NCBI RefSeq assembly: GCF_016863395.1
Contig: NZ_BOOU01000042.1
Coordinates: 1-56,708, forward strand
Reading direction: 5' to 3'
DNA: 56,708 nucleotides
Source: Sphaerisporangium rufum
GTDB lineage: Bacteria; Actinomycetota; Actinomycetes; Streptosporangiales; Streptosporangiaceae
Shown: positions 43,348-52,768 of the stretch, piece by piece
Position numbering within the stretch: the stretch's first letter is position 1
Layout of the letters: each line of letters begins with the position of its first letter
The notes under the pieces: generated by a model
Told to the model about the DNA's origin: nothing
The model's database searches: none
The model's input: only the letters and a program-made list of their open reading frames with translations
Position numbers and translations under genes: made by a program

Positions 43348-44337
43348 ATGGCAGAACCCCGCTCACGCGTCCGAATGACCGGCAAGGAGCGACGGGAGCA
43401 GCTGGTCCGGATCAGCCGCACGCTGTTCGCCGAGAAGGGTTTCGACGGCACCTCCATCGAGGAGATCGCGGCGAAGGCCAAGGTCTCCAAGCCCGTGGTG
43501 TACGAGCACTTCGGCGGCAAGGAGGGCGTCTACGCGGTCGTGGTCGACCGCGAGATGCAGCGCCTGCTCTCCCTGGTGGCCGGGGCGCTGAACGCCGGCC
43601 ACCCGCGGGTCCGGCTGGAGCGGGCCGCCCTGGCGCTGCTCCAGTACGTCGAGGAGTCCAGCGAGGGGTTCCGCATCCTGGTCCGCGACTCGCACGCGGC
43701 CTCCGGCACCGGCACCTTCGCCAGCCTGATCAGCGACATCGCCAGCCAGGTCGAGGACGTGCTGGCCGACCAGTTCGCCGAGCGCGGATACACCCCCACC
43801 CTCGCGCCGATGTACGCGCAGATGCTCGTGGGCATGGTGGCGCTGACCGGCCAGTGGTGGCTGGACGCCCGCCGGCCGGACCGCGAGGAGGTGGCGGCGC
43901 ACCTGGTCAACCTGGCCTGGAACGGCCTGACCGGGCTGGAGCCGCGCCCCGGCCTGACCGCGGCCTCCGTCCGGGCCCGGGCCGGCCTGCCGCCGCCCGG
44001 CGAGCCGGCGCCGCGGGCCGGCGAGAAGGAGCTCAAGGAGCTGGAGAAGGCCCGCGAGAAGGAGCTCAAGGACCTCGAGAAGGCCCGGGAGAAGGAGCTC
44101 CGGGAGCTGGAGAAGGCCCGCGAGAAGGAGCTCAAGGAGCTGGAGCGGCAGCGCGCCCGCGAGCAGCGCGAGCACGAGAAGCTCGCCAAGGAGCAGGAGA
44201 AGCAGCGGGCCCGCGAGCAGCGCGAGCAGGAGCGGCTGGCCCGGGAGCAGGAGCGGGCCAGGCAGCGCGACGAGCGGCTGCGCGAGCAGGCCGGCCCCCG
44301 CGAGGCGGCCAACGTGCCGGGTGACCAGCAGGGATGA
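43348..44337 (+). CDS. TetR family regulator with a long charged helical tail
   Basis: A 329-residue regulator. The TetR DNA-binding domain (RREQLVRISRTLFAEKGFDGTSIEEIAAKAKVSKPVVYEHFGGKEGVY, about 13-60) and helical ligand domain end near 215. Residues about 226-313 are an almost unbroken run of Glu, Lys, Arg and Leu with an 11-residue repeat (EKAREKELKEL), which should form a single alpha-helix or coiled coil some 13 nm long. Normal TetR proteins are 190-230 residues. The tail could act as a spacer or as an oligomerisation or docking arm. It follows the desaturase gene, its probable target. Start chosen from the promoter position; the frame to 43201 overlaps the desaturase. Confidence 0.85.
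   Translation: MAEPRSRVRMTGKERREQLVRISRTLFAEKGFDGTSIEEIAAKAKVSKPVVYEHFGGKEGVYAVVVDREMQRLLSLVAGALNAGHPRVRLERAALALLQYVEESSEGFRILVRDSHAASGTGTFASLISDIASQVEDVLADQFAERGYTPTLAPMYAQMLVGMVALTGQWWLDARRPDREEVAAHLVNLAWNGLTGLEPRPGLTAASVRARAGLPPPGEPAPRAGEKELKELEKAREKELKDLEKAREKELRELEKAREKELKELERQRAREQREHEKLAKEQEKQRAREQREQERLAREQERARQRDERLREQAGPREAANVPGDQQG
44023..44286 (+). repeat. Internal 33-bp repeat coding the charged helix of TetR
   Basis: Near-identical units of about 33 bases (beginning GAGAAGGAGCTCAAGGAG or similar) encode the 11-residue E/K/R pattern three to four times, then decay into QREQE-type units. Confidence 0.6.
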
Positions 44338-44418
44338 GCACCCGGGCGGCGGCCAAGTGTTATCTGCCGTTGCCGAAAAGTTAACGTGTCATTCCATCAG
44401 GCGGGGCATTTAGGTCAT

Positions 44419-46512
44419 ATGTCCGCCGAGGTCCTCCCGATGCCGTCCGAAGAGCCCACCCCGCTGATCACATCGCGGGATCGCTTCCTCAACCGCGAGG
44501 AAAGCTGGCTCCACTTCAACGAACGCGTCCTCGATCTCGCCGAGGACCCGAGTGTCCCGCTGCTCGAACGGGCCCGTTATGTGGCGATCTTCGCCAGCAA
44601 TCTCGACGAGTTCTTCCGGGTCCGGGTGGCCGGCCTGCGCCGCCGGATGGCCACCGGCCTGCTGCGCCGCACCAAGAGCGGGCTCAAGCCGCAGGAGGAG
44701 CTGGCCAGGATCGCGGCCGTCGCCGGCGAGCTGGCCCAGCGGCACTCGACCGCCTACCACGAGCTGCTGTGCCCGGAGCTGGCCGGCGTCGGCATCGAGA
44801 TCGTCCGCTGGGACCAGCTCGACCGGGACGAGCGGGCCGCCATGCGCAAGCTGTTCCGGGAGCGGATCCGCCCGGTGCTCACCCCGCTGGCGGTGGACCC
44901 GGCCCATCCCTTCCCCTACATCTCCGGCCTGTCGCTGAACCTCGCCGTCCTGGTGCGCAACCCCGGCACCAAGCACACGGTCTTCGCCCGGGTCAAGCTC
45001 CCCCCGCAGCTCCCGCGCTTCGTGACCGCCTCCCCGCACCGCTTCGTGCCGCTGGAGGACGTCATCTCCGCCCATCTCGGGCAGCTGTTCAAGGGCATGG
45101 ACATCGTGGAGCACCACGCCTTCCGGGTCACCCGCAACGAGGACCTCGACGTGGACGAGGACGTCACCGAGAACCTCATGCAGGCACTGGAGAAGGAGCT
45201 GCTGCTGCGGCGGTTCGGCCCGCCGGTGCGCCTGGAGGTCGAGGACACGATCAGCCCGGCCGTGCTGGAGCTGCTGGTCGACGAGCTCGGCGTCTCCGAC
45301 CACGAGATCTACCGGGTGCCCGGGCCGCTCGACCTCACCGGGCTGAACGCCATCGCCGACCTGGACCGCGGCGAACTCAGCTTCCCGCCGTTCGTACCGG
45401 CCGAGGCGGTGCACGCCGACGACGACATCTTCGCGATGCTGCGCGAGCGCGACGTGCTGGTGCACCACCCCTACGACTCGTTCGCCACCAGCGTGCAGCG
45501 CTTCATCGAGCAGGCGGCGGCCGACCCGCACGTACTGACCATCAAGCAGACCCTGTACCGGACCAGCGGCGACTCCCCGGTGGTCGACGCGCTGATCGAC
45601 GCGGCCGAGTCCGGCAAGCAGGTCGTGGTGGTCGTGGAGATCAAGGCCAGGTTCGACGAGCACGCCAACATCTCCTGGGCGCGCAAGCTGGAGCGCGCCG
45701 GCTGCCACGTGGTCTACGGCATCATCGGGCTGAAGACCCACGCCAAGCTGGCCCTGGTGGTCCGGCAGGAGCCCTCCGGCGAGCTGCGCCAGTACTGCCA
45801 CATCGGCACCGGCAACTACAACCCCAAGACCGCGCGGCTGTACGAGGACTTCGGGCTGCTCACCGCCGACCCGACCGTGGGCGAGGACGTCACCGACCTG
45901 TTCATGCACCTCACCGGGTACTCCATGCACTCGGAGTACCGCCGGCTGCTGGTCGCCCCGCACTCGCTGCGCGACGGGCTGCTCGCCCGGATCGAGCGGG
46001 AGATCGAGCACCACCGGGCCGGCCGGCCCGCCCGGATCAGGATGAAGACCAACTCGCTGGTGGACGAGCCGGTCATCGACGCGCTCTACGCGGCGTCCAA
46101 CGCCGGCGTGCCGGTCGACCTGTGGGTGCGCGGCGTGTGTACGCTGCGTCCAGGCATCCCGGGCCTGTCGGAGCACATCCGGGTGCGCAGCGTCCTCGGC
46201 CGGTTCCTGGAGCACTCCCGCATCTACGAGTTCGGCGGCCCGCGCCGCCCGGAGATCTGGATCGGCAGCGCCGACCTGATGCGCCGCAACCTGGAGCGCC
46301 GGGTGGAGGCGCTGGTGAAGGTCACCAGCCCCGAGCACCGCGCGTACCTGTCGGAGTTGTTCGACCTCGCGATGGCCGACACCACCAGCAGCTGGTGGCT
46401 GGCCGGCGACGGCGGCTGGGAGCGCCACCACCGCGGCCCGGACGGCGAGCCGCTCACGGACCTGCAGTCACACCTGATCGGCAAGCGCCGCTGGAGGACC
46501 ATCGATGGCTGA
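44419..46512 (+). CDS. ppk1: Polyphosphate kinase 1
   Basis: A protein of about 697 residues that polymerises ATP phosphate into polyphosphate. N-terminal [43 protein letters not shown] is diagnostic; later [46 protein letters not shown] (catalytic His) and [22 protein letters not shown] complete the two phospholipase-D-like catalytic domains. The start is unclear: ATG 44419 is chosen; GTG 44386 and ATG 44440 (GAGG eight bases upstream) are alternatives. The last eight bases overlap the Nudix gene, giving one operon. Polyphosphate is degraded by ppx at 4.8-5.7 kb. Confidence 0.94.
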   Translation: MSAEVLPMPSEEPTPLITSRDRFLNREESWLHFNERVLDLAEDPSVPLLERARYVAIFASNLDEFFRVRVAGLRRRMATGLLRRTKSGLKPQEELARIAAVAGELAQRHSTAYHELLCPELAGVGIEIVRWDQLDRDERAAMRKLFRERIRPVLTPLAVDPAHPFPYISGLSLNLAVLVRNPGTKHTVFARVKLPPQLPRFVTASPHRFVPLEDVISAHLGQLFKGMDIVEHHAFRVTRNEDLDVDEDVTENLMQALEKELLLRRFGPPVRLEVEDTISPAVLELLVDELGVSDHEIYRVPGPLDLTGLNAIADLDRGELSFPPFVPAEAVHADDDIFAMLRERDVLVHHPYDSFATSVQRFIEQAAADPHVLTIKQTLYRTSGDSPVVDALIDAAESGKQVVVVVEIKARFDEHANISWARKLERAGCHVVYGIIGLKTHAKLALVVRQEPSGELRQYCHIGTGNYNPKTARLYEDFGLLTADPTVGEDVTDLFMHLTGYSMHSEYRRLLVAPHSLRDGLLARIEREIEHHRAGRPARIRMKTNSLVDEPVIDALYAASNAGVPVDLWVRGVCTLRPGIPGLSEHIRVRSVLGRFLEHSRIYEFGGPRRPEIWIGSADLMRRNLERRVEALVKVTSPEHRAYLSELFDLAMADTTSSWWLAGDGGWERHHRGPDGEPLTDLQSHLIGKRRWRTIDG

Positions 46513-47407
46513 ACCCGCGGCGGGGGCCGCACCGGCGGAACCCGCGATCCGGTCGGCCGGCGCGGTCGTCTGGCGCGGCGACCCGCGCGATCCGGAGATC
46601 GTGCTGATCCACCGGCCCAGGTACGACGACTGGTCGTTCCCCAAGGGCAAGCTGCTGCCGGGCGAGCACCGGGTGACGGCCGCGCTGCGCGAGGTGGCCG
46701 AGGAGACCGGCCTGCGCGTCGTACTCGGCCGCCCGCTCCCCCCGGCGCGCTACCTGGTCGACGGGCTGCCGAAACAGGTGGACTACTGGGTGGCCCGGGT
46801 CGCCGAGGACGCCCCGCACCTGCCGTCCGACGAGGTGGACCGGATCGAGTGGGTGCCGGTGGCCGAGGCCGCCACCCGGCTGCGGCTGGACTGGGACCGG
46901 GCGACGCTGGACCGGCTGCGGGCCGCGCCGCTCGACACCTGGCCGATGGCGGTGGTCCGGCACGCGCGGGCCGGCTCCCGGGAGAAGTGGTCCGGCGACG
47001 ACGACCTGCGCCCGCTGGACGACCGCGGCCGGGCCCAGGCGGCGGCGATCGCCGGTGTGCTCGCCGGATACCGGCCGCGGTCGCTGGTCAGCTCGCCGAG
47101 CCTGCGCTGCGTGCAGACCCTTACGCCGTACGCCGCCCGGCACGGCCTCGGCGTCCGCACCGAACGCGTCTACACCGAGACCGAGTACGAGCCGGACGCC
47201 GCGCTGGACCTCACGCTGTCGCTGCTGGACGCGGGCGGGCCGGCCGCGCTGTGCGGCCACGGCAAGGTGCTGCCCGACCTGGTCGCCGGCGTGCTGCGCG
47301 AGCGCGCCGGCGACGGCGAGGCCGAGTTCCACCTGCCCAAGGGCGGCGTCGCCGTCCTGCACCACGCCGCCGGCCGCGTCGTCGCCGTCGAACGGCACCT
47401 CACCTGA
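46505..47407 (+). CDS. Nudix hydrolase fused to a histidine phosphatase domain (MutT1-like)
   Basis: A 300-residue two-domain protein. The Nudix domain (about 15-150) has the box [23 protein letters not shown] (G-x5-E-x7-REVAEETGL). The second domain (about 155-300) is a SixA/phosphoglycerate-mutase-type phosphatase starting [13 protein letters not shown], with [10 protein letters not shown] and [10 protein letters not shown] (second His). This architecture is that of mycobacterial MutT1, which handles 8-oxo-GTP products and diadenosine polyphosphates. Overlap with ppk1 suggests shared control. Confidence 0.9.
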   Translation: MAEPAAGAAPAEPAIRSAGAVVWRGDPRDPEIVLIHRPRYDDWSFPKGKLLPGEHRVTAALREVAEETGLRVVLGRPLPPARYLVDGLPKQVDYWVARVAEDAPHLPSDEVDRIEWVPVAEAATRLRLDWDRATLDRLRAAPLDTWPMAVVRHARAGSREKWSGDDDLRPLDDRGRAQAAAIAGVLAGYRPRSLVSSPSLRCVQTLTPYAARHGLGVRTERVYTETEYEPDAALDLTLSLLDAGGPAALCGHGKVLPDLVAGVLRERAGDGEAEFHLPKGGVAVLHHAAGRVVAVERHLT

Positions 47408-47578
47408 CGCCACCGACCGTCCGAACCTGATCGGCCGGCCGAACTCGGCCAGCAGAACTCGGCCTCGGCGCCGGTCTCGCTCCGGCCGGTCACCGGCACC
47501 CGTCACCGGCACCGGCTACCGGCACCGCACGCCGGCCCGGCCGGCCGCACCCGGTGACGGTCCACGGCGGCGCCCGGC

Positions 47579-48409
47579 TCAGCCCGCGCCGGGACGGGTG
47601 GCGGCGTCCCGGGCGAGCAGGGCGGCCTGGACCCGGTTGGCGCAACCCAGCTTGGCGAGCACCCGGCTGACGTAGGTCTTGACGGTGGTCTCGCTGGTCC
47701 GCAGCCGCCGGCCGATCTCGGCGTTGGACAGTCCCTCGGCGACCAGGGCCAGCACCTGCGACTCGCGGGCGGTCAGCGCCGACAGCCGATCGGCGGCCTC
47801 CCGGGCGCGCCGCGCCGCCGCACCGCCCGCCATGCCGGTCATGCCGGTCATGTCGGTCATGTCGGTCGCCGCCCCCGACGTGCCGGTCACCGCCCCGGAC
47901 GTGCCCGTCCTGCCCGTCACCGCCCCGGACGTGCCCGTCACCACGCCCGTCGTGCCGGCCGTGCCCGTCCCCGCCCCGGACGTGCCGGTCGCGCCGGGCA
48001 CCATGCCGAGGACCAGCCGGGTCACCGCCGGCGACAGGAACGCCTCGCCCTGATGCGCCGCGCGGACCGCGCGGACCAGCTCGTCCGGCGCGCAGTTCTT
48101 CAGCACGAACCCGGCGGCGCCGTGCCGCAGCGCCCGCCGGACGTTCGGCTCGGTGCCGAACGCGGTCAGCATCACCGCCCGCACCCCGGGCGCGCGGCGG
48201 CCCAGCTCCGCCAGCACCTCCAGCCCGTCCAGCAGCGGCATGTTCACGTCCAGCAGCGCCACGTCGGCGCGGTGCCGGACGGCCTCGGCCACCGCGGCCC
48301 GGCCGTCGGCGGCCTGCGCGACGACCTCGATGCCGGGCGCGGCGGCGAGCACCGCCCGGATGCCCTCGACGATCAGCGGCTCGTCGTCGGCCACCAGTAC
48401 GCGGATCAT
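47579..48409 (-). CDS. NarL/LuxR response regulator with a repeat-expanded linker
   Basis: A 276-residue regulator. The receiver domain (1-118) has the acidic DDE (9-11), the phospho-Asp in ALLDVNMPLLDG (near 54) and Lys in FVLKNCAP. The LuxR helix-turn-helix is at about 208-265 (LSALTARESQVLALVAEGLSNAEIGRRLRTSETTVKTYVSRVLAKL). Between them lies a 60-residue Gly/Thr/Ser linker made of TGTSGAVTG-like and DMTGMTG-like repeats, much longer than in relatives. The ATG overlaps the histidine kinase stop as ATGA. It probably controls the nearby ABC exporter genes. Confidence 0.9.
   Translation of the reverse strand: MIRVLVADDEPLIVEGIRAVLAAAPGIEVVAQAADGRAAVAEAVRHRADVALLDVNMPLLDGLEVLAELGRRAPGVRAVMLTAFGTEPNVRRALRHGAAGFVLKNCAPDELVRAVRAAHQGEAFLSPAVTRLVLGMVPGATGTSGAGTGTAGTTGVVTGTSGAVTGRTGTSGAVTGTSGAATDMTDMTGMTGMAGGAAARRAREAADRLSALTARESQVLALVAEGLSNAEIGRRLRTSETTVKTYVSRVLAKLGCANRVQAALLARDAATRPGAG
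47833..47998 (-). repeat. Imperfect short tandem repeats in the response regulator linker
   Basis: On the plus strand four 9-base units related to ATGCCGGTC (47833-47868) are followed by units of about 18 bases related to CCGGACGTGCCCGTCACC. All keep the reading frame. Confidence 0.6.
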
Positions 48410-49785
48410 CGGAGGCCCATCAGCATGCCGGCGGGCAGCAGCCCGAACATCAGCAGCGCGGCCGCCACCCCGGCGAGCGCCACCCGGGTGTTGCCGGCCA
48501 GGGTGGCCACCGGCGGATCCTCCGCCGGGGACGGCGCGCCGGCCGGAAGCATGGCCGGAAGCATGGCCGACAGCCGGAAATCGTCGCCGTCCGGGCCGTG
48601 CCGCAGCAGCCCGCCCGCCGCCCGCACCCGCTCCCCCAGCCCGGCCAGCCCGTACCCGGCCGCTTCCCCGGTGCGGCGCCCGACCGGGTCGCCGGCCGCG
48701 CCCCCGGTGCCGAGCCGGGCACCGTCCGCACGCCCGGCGGGGTCCCCGATCGCGTCCCCGGCCGGGCCGGCCGGTGGGAGTGGGTTGGTGACGGTGACCA
48801 GCAGGGCGTCCGGGTCCCACTCGGCCCGCACGACGACCGGCCGTCCGGGGGCGTGCTTGACGGCGTTGGTGAGCCCCTCCTCCACCACCCGGTACGCGGC
48901 GTGCCCGGCGGCCGGCGGCAGCGGGAAGCGCGGCCCGCTCTCCCGAAGCTCCACCGGCACCCCGGCGGTACGGAAGCCCGCCACCAGCGCGCCGATCTCC
49001 CCGGCGCCGGGCACCGCACCCCGGTCGTCCTCGGCGCGCAGCGTGCCGACCAGCTCCTGCAGCTCGTCCATCGCCTCGCGCACCGTGCCCGCCAGCCGGC
49101 GCACCGCGCGCGAATGCTCCGGCGGCAGCGCGGACACCTCCAGCGCCGCGGCCTGCACCGAGGCCAGGCTGAGCCGGTGGCCGAGCGAGTCGTGCACGTC
49201 GCGGGCGATGCGCAGCCGCTCGGCCAGGCGCTCCTGCTCGGCCAGCAGCTCTCGCCGGCGGACCAGCTCGCGGTTGCGTTCGGCCAGCGCCGACATCAGG
49301 CGCTCCTGCTGGGCGAGGTACCGCCCGACCAGCAGCGGCAACGCCACGAAGATCAGATAGCCGGCGACCAGCGGCGACTCCGACCCCCGGGCGGCCGGTG
49401 CGAACATGATGAAGGCCGTCGCGGTGCCCACCGCCGCGCCGGCGGCCCCGGCGAAACCCGCGCGGGACACCACCGCGCGGCCGGCCCGGTAGGACGTCCA
49501 CAACATCACGATGTGGCCGCGGCCGGTCAGCGCGGCCAGCGCCAGCGCCACCACCAGCCCGGCGAGCGGCATCCGTGGCCCGGCGGCGGCACCGAGCGCG
49601 GCGGCCGCCGCCGCGGCGAGGACGTACCCGGCGAGGACGAGCGGCGCCGGCCCGCCACCGGGATGGGCGAGCGCGAACAGCGCGATGTCGCCGGCCGCGG
49701 CGGCGACCGGCGCCAGGACGCGGCGTACCCCCGGTGGTCGGCCCAGGGACGGCATCATCCGGCGGTTCAGGAGGCGGCGTGGCAT
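48406..49785 (-). CDS. NarL-type sensor histidine kinase with a C-terminal membrane helix
   Basis: A 459-residue membrane kinase. Four or five membrane helices (to about 145) are followed by a coiled coil and the HisKA_3 box RDVHDSLGHRLSLASVQ (His near 197), then the HATPase domain with EEGLTNAVKHAP (N box) and YGLAGLGERVRAAGG (G box). After it, residues about 430-457 form one more membrane helix (VALAGVAAALLMFGLLPAG), which is not usual for this family. GGAGGGG lies upstream of ATG 49785. It is coupled to the response regulator downstream by a four-base overlap. Confidence 0.9.
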   Translation of the reverse strand: MPRRLLNRRMMPSLGRPPGVRRVLAPVAAAAGDIALFALAHPGGGPAPLVLAGYVLAAAAAAALGAAAGPRMPLAGLVVALALAALTGRGHIVMLWTSYRAGRAVVSRAGFAGAAGAAVGTATAFIMFAPAARGSESPLVAGYLIFVALPLLVGRYLAQQERLMSALAERNRELVRRRELLAEQERLAERLRIARDVHDSLGHRLSLASVQAAALEVSALPPEHSRAVRRLAGTVREAMDELQELVGTLRAEDDRGAVPGAGEIGALVAGFRTAGVPVELRESGPRFPLPPAAGHAAYRVVEEGLTNAVKHAPGRPVVVRAEWDPDALLVTVTNPLPPAGPAGDAIGDPAGRADGARLGTGGAAGDPVGRRTGEAAGYGLAGLGERVRAAGGLLRHGPDGDDFRLSAMLPAMLPAGAPSPAEDPPVATLAGNTRVALAGVAAALLMFGLLPAGMLMGLR

Positions 49786-50016
49786 CGGCACCCCTCCATG
49801 CTCGCCCGCCATCCCCCGCTCCGGTGCCCGATCACCTGACTTTCCGGACTTCGTACCGGGGCCGGCTGCTCGCCGCCGGCGCACCGCCACCCCGGTGCGG
49901 CGGGCCGGGCAGGAGCCTCGCACCGCGCGGATCCCGGCGCCGGATCGGCCGCCTCGATACTCCACGAGCTGCCGGTGGTGTTGTGCCGCACTCGGCGGCG
50001 GGGCTATACAGGTCGC

Positions 50017-50784
50017 GTGACAGAGAGATCGGCGGCCCGCCCCGCCCTCCCGCAGATCACCGATCGGCAGGCCTGGCAGGCCAGGATCGACGAGTTGAGG
50101 CTCAAGGAGAAGGCCCACACCAGGGCCGGGGACGCGCTCGCCGCCGAACGCCGCCGGCTGCCGATGGTCGAGGTCGACCCGCGCACCCCGCTGATCGGCT
50201 CCGGCGGCCCGGTGCCGTTGATCGACGTCTTCGACGGCCGGTCGCAGCTGATCGCCTACTTCCAGATGTGGCACACCGGCCGGCCCGCGGCCGAGCAGTG
50301 CGTGGGCTGCACCTTCTCCACCAGCCACATCAACGAGCTGTCCTACCTGCACTCGCGGGACGTGAGCTACGCCACCTTCTGCCAGGGACCGTACGAGGAG
50401 AGCTCCCGCTACCGCGACTTCATGGGCTGGACGATCCCCTGGTACTCGGTGCCGCCGGAGTCGGTGGACCGGCTGGTCGCCGGCCGGCACTTCGGCATCC
50501 TGGTCAGCTACCTCCGGGACGGCGACCAGGTCTACGAGACCTACTGGACCACCGGCCGCGGCAACGAGGTGATGGCGCCGTCCTACGGACTGCTGGACCG
50601 GACCGCCTACGGCCGGCAGGAGTTCTGGGAGGACTCCCCGCCGGGGTGGCCCCAGCACTGGGACTCCCTGGGCGGCCAGTTCAGCCAGGACGGCCGCCCC
50701 ACCGCCCAGTGGTCCCGCCTCAAGGCCGGCCACGACGACGACCTCGGCACTTCCCCCGCCGGCCACCCACCCCACCACCACTGA
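50017..50784 (+). CDS. DUF899 (thioredoxin-like) family protein
   Basis: A 255-residue cytoplasmic protein of the DUF899 family. It begins with the family's helical RQAWQARIDELRLKEKAHTRAGDALAAERRRLPMVEV, then a thioredoxin-like part with AEQCVGCTFSTSHINEL (C-x-x-C near 95-98) and FMGWTIPWYSV. The function is not known; a redox role is suggested by the fold. GTG at 50017 is chosen because TATACA lies six bases upstream and the longer frame runs through it. The C-terminal HHH tail is natural and low complexity. Confidence 0.85.
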   Translation: MTERSAARPALPQITDRQAWQARIDELRLKEKAHTRAGDALAAERRRLPMVEVDPRTPLIGSGGPVPLIDVFDGRSQLIAYFQMWHTGRPAAEQCVGCTFSTSHINELSYLHSRDVSYATFCQGPYEESSRYRDFMGWTIPWYSVPPESVDRLVAGRHFGILVSYLRDGDQVYETYWTTGRGNEVMAPSYGLLDRTAYGRQEFWEDSPPGWPQHWDSLGGQFSQDGRPTAQWSRLKAGHDDDLGTSPAGHPPHHH

Positions 50785-50917
50785 CCGGGCACCACCGACC
50801 GGTCCGGACGCCCCGGTGGGTTCCCGCGGAACGGGGGCGATCGCTCGGCGGCGGTCGGACAGCGATATGGCGGACCTCGCGGCACCCCGGCCACGCCGTC
50901 CGCTGCGGGGTGGATGT

Positions 50918-50946
50918 TCACTTTGGTGGACGGACGCGGTCACTTT
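50918..50946 (+). promoter_or_regulatory. Direct repeats TCACTTT upstream of the first ABC operon
   Basis: TCACTTT occurs at 50918-50924 and 50940-50946, 22 bases apart (two helical turns), just upstream of the promoter for the gene at 50989. This layout suits a response regulator binding as two dimers. Confidence 0.4.
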
Positions 50947-50975
50947 CGGGGGCTGCGCCCACGCAGGGGCGTTCC

Positions 50976-50981
50976 TAGCGT
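50976..50981 (+). promoter_or_regulatory. -10 box TAGCGT of the leaderless ABC gene
   Basis: TAGCGT is followed by seven bases and the GTG at 50989. No Shine-Dalgarno is present. Confidence 0.5.
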
Positions 50982-50988
50982 GGGCCCG

Positions 50989-51900
50989 GTGATCGAAGTT
51001 CGCGAACTGACCAAGAGATACGGGGACACCGTCGCGGTGGACGGGCTGTCGTTCACCGTGCGGCCGGGCCGGGTGACCGGGTTCCTCGGTCCGAACGGGG
51101 CGGGGAAGACCACCACGATGCGCATGGTGCTGGGCCTGGACCGGCCGGCGGCCGGCCGGGCGCTGGTGGACGGCCGGCCCTACCGCGAGCACGCCCGGCC
51201 GCTGTGCCGGGCCGGCGCACTGCTGGACGGGCGCGGCCTGCACCCCGGCCGCAGCGCGTACGCCCACCTGCTGTGGCTGGCGCGCAGCAATGGGATCGCC
51301 CGGTCCCGGGTCGGCGAGGTGCTGGCGCTGACCGGGCTGTCCGGCGTCGCCCGGCGCCGGGCCGGCGGGTTCTCCCTCGGGATGACCCAGCGGCTGGGCA
51401 TCGCCGCCGCGCTGCTCGGCGACCCGCCGGTGCTGCTGTTCGACGAGCCGGTCAACGGCCTGGACCCCGACGGCGTCCGGTGGATCCGCACTTTGATGAA
51501 GGATCTGGCCGCCGAGGGCCGCACCGTGCTGGTCTCCAGCCACATGATGGCCGAGACCGCGCTCACCGCCGACCACCTGGTGGTGATCGCCCGGGGCCGG
51601 CTGCTCGCCGACGCCCCGGTACCGGAGTTCATCCGGGCGAACTCGCGGCCGCGCACGGTGATCCGCACTCCCGAGCCGGGCCGGATGCGGGCCGCGCTGG
51701 CCGCGGCGGGGTTCGAGGTGACCGAGGGCCCGGACGGTGCCCTGGAGGCGCACGGCGCCGAGCCGGCGGCGGTGGGCGAGCTGGCCGCGGCGCGCGGCCT
51801 GGTGGTGCACGAGGTGGGCGCTCGGCAGGCGTCGCTGGAGGAGGCGTTCATGCGGCTCACCGCGGACCTGACGGAGTACCGGGGCGGGGGCGCGCGGTGA
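50989..51900 (+). CDS. ABC transporter ATP-binding protein (exporter A)
   Basis: A 303-residue ATPase of the DrrA/CcmA type. It has Walker A GPNGAGKTTTM (about 38-48), the ABC signature FSLGMTQRLGIAAALLG, Walker B VLLFDEPVNGLD and the switch His in VSSHMM; a C-terminal regulatory domain of about 90 residues follows. It overlaps the permease gene by four bases (GTGA), so the two form one export unit. It is a clear tandem paralogue of the gene at 53632. The substrate is unknown; such ABC-2 exporters handle lipids, drugs or peptides. Start set by the leaderless promoter at GTG 50989. Confidence 0.9.
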   Translation: MIEVRELTKRYGDTVAVDGLSFTVRPGRVTGFLGPNGAGKTTTMRMVLGLDRPAAGRALVDGRPYREHARPLCRAGALLDGRGLHPGRSAYAHLLWLARSNGIARSRVGEVLALTGLSGVARRRAGGFSLGMTQRLGIAAALLGDPPVLLFDEPVNGLDPDGVRWIRTLMKDLAAEGRTVLVSSHMMAETALTADHLVVIARGRLLADAPVPEFIRANSRPRTVIRTPEPGRMRAALAAAGFEVTEGPDGALEAHGAEPAAVGELAAARGLVVHEVGARQASLEEAFMRLTADLTEYRGGGAR

Positions 51901-52667
51901 TCGGTAGTGCGTTGCGCGGTGCGGTGCTCGCCGAGTGGACCAAGTTCAGTACCGTCCGGTCGACCTGGTGGGCGCTGGGGGCCACCGTCGTGCTGTCCGC
52001 CGCGCTCGGATACCTGGTCGCGCTGAGCCTGGGCGGCGGGCGGGCGCGGGGCGCGTTCGACCCGCTGTTCGCCGCCTTCTACGGGCTCACCCTGGCCCAG
52101 CTCGCCCTGGTGACGTTCGGGGTGACCGCGGTGGGCGCGGAGTACTCCGCGGGGACGATCCGGGCCTCGCTGGCGGCGGTGCCACGCCGCGGGGTGTTCT
52201 ACGCGGGCAAGGTGCTCGCGGTGGCGCTGCCGGCGGCGGGCGTCTCGGCGGTGGCCGCGGTGGCCGCGTTCCTGGCCGCGCAACCGGCGCTCGGGCCGCG
52301 CGGGGTCGGTCTCGGCGCTCCCGGGACCGTCGAGGCGCTGGTCGGCGGATGTGCCTATCTCACCCTGATCTGCCTGTTCGCCACCGGGGTGACCACGATG
52401 CTGCGCGGTTCGGCCCGCGCGCTCGGCATCCTGATGCCGCTGCTGTTCCTCGGCTCGCAGGGGCTGGGCAACATGCCGCAGCTCAAGCCGGTCATGCAGT
52501 ATCTGCCGGACCAGCTCGGCATGGTGATCATCCATGTGTCCGGGCCGCCGGACGATCCCCGGTGGGCGCGCGCCTACGGTCCGTGGACCGGGCTCGCCCT
52601 GCTCGTGGTCTGGGTCACCGCCGCGCTGGTCGGCGGCTATCTGGTGTTGCGCCGCCGCGACGCGTGA
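51897..52667 (+). CDS. ABC-2 type permease (exporter A)
   Basis: A 256-residue inner membrane protein with six hydrophobic segments, the N-terminal AEWTKFSTVRSTWWAL motif seen in this permease family and a C-terminal LVLRRRDA end. It works with the ATPase upstream, with which it shares a GTGA overlap. The paralogue at 54540 has the same start (SEWTKLRSVRSTVWTL) and end (LLRRRDV). Confidence 0.88.
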   Translation: MIGSALRGAVLAEWTKFSTVRSTWWALGATVVLSAALGYLVALSLGGGRARGAFDPLFAAFYGLTLAQLALVTFGVTAVGAEYSAGTIRASLAAVPRRGVFYAGKVLAVALPAAGVSAVAAVAAFLAAQPALGPRGVGLGAPGTVEALVGGCAYLTLICLFATGVTTMLRGSARALGILMPLLFLGSQGLGNMPQLKPVMQYLPDQLGMVIIHVSGPPDDPRWARAYGPWTGLALLVVWVTAALVGGYLVLRRRDA

Positions 52668-52768
52668 CGCCCGGACGGATGGCATCATGTGAGGCGTTCT
52701 GTGCACTGATGCCGTCCGGGAGGTGGGTTCCGGGTGTACGCCCGCAAACCGGTCGCAGGGTGGCGGAG

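Noticed and set aside
47408-47578. Short CACCGGCAC-like repeats as a CRISPR array or attachment site
   Set aside because: The units are only 9-14 bases, without spacers of regular length, and there are no cas or integrase genes.
50017-50784. C-terminal HHH as an engineered tag
   Set aside because: The tail is a short natural-looking Pro/His run at the end of a native gene; nothing suggests vector sequence.
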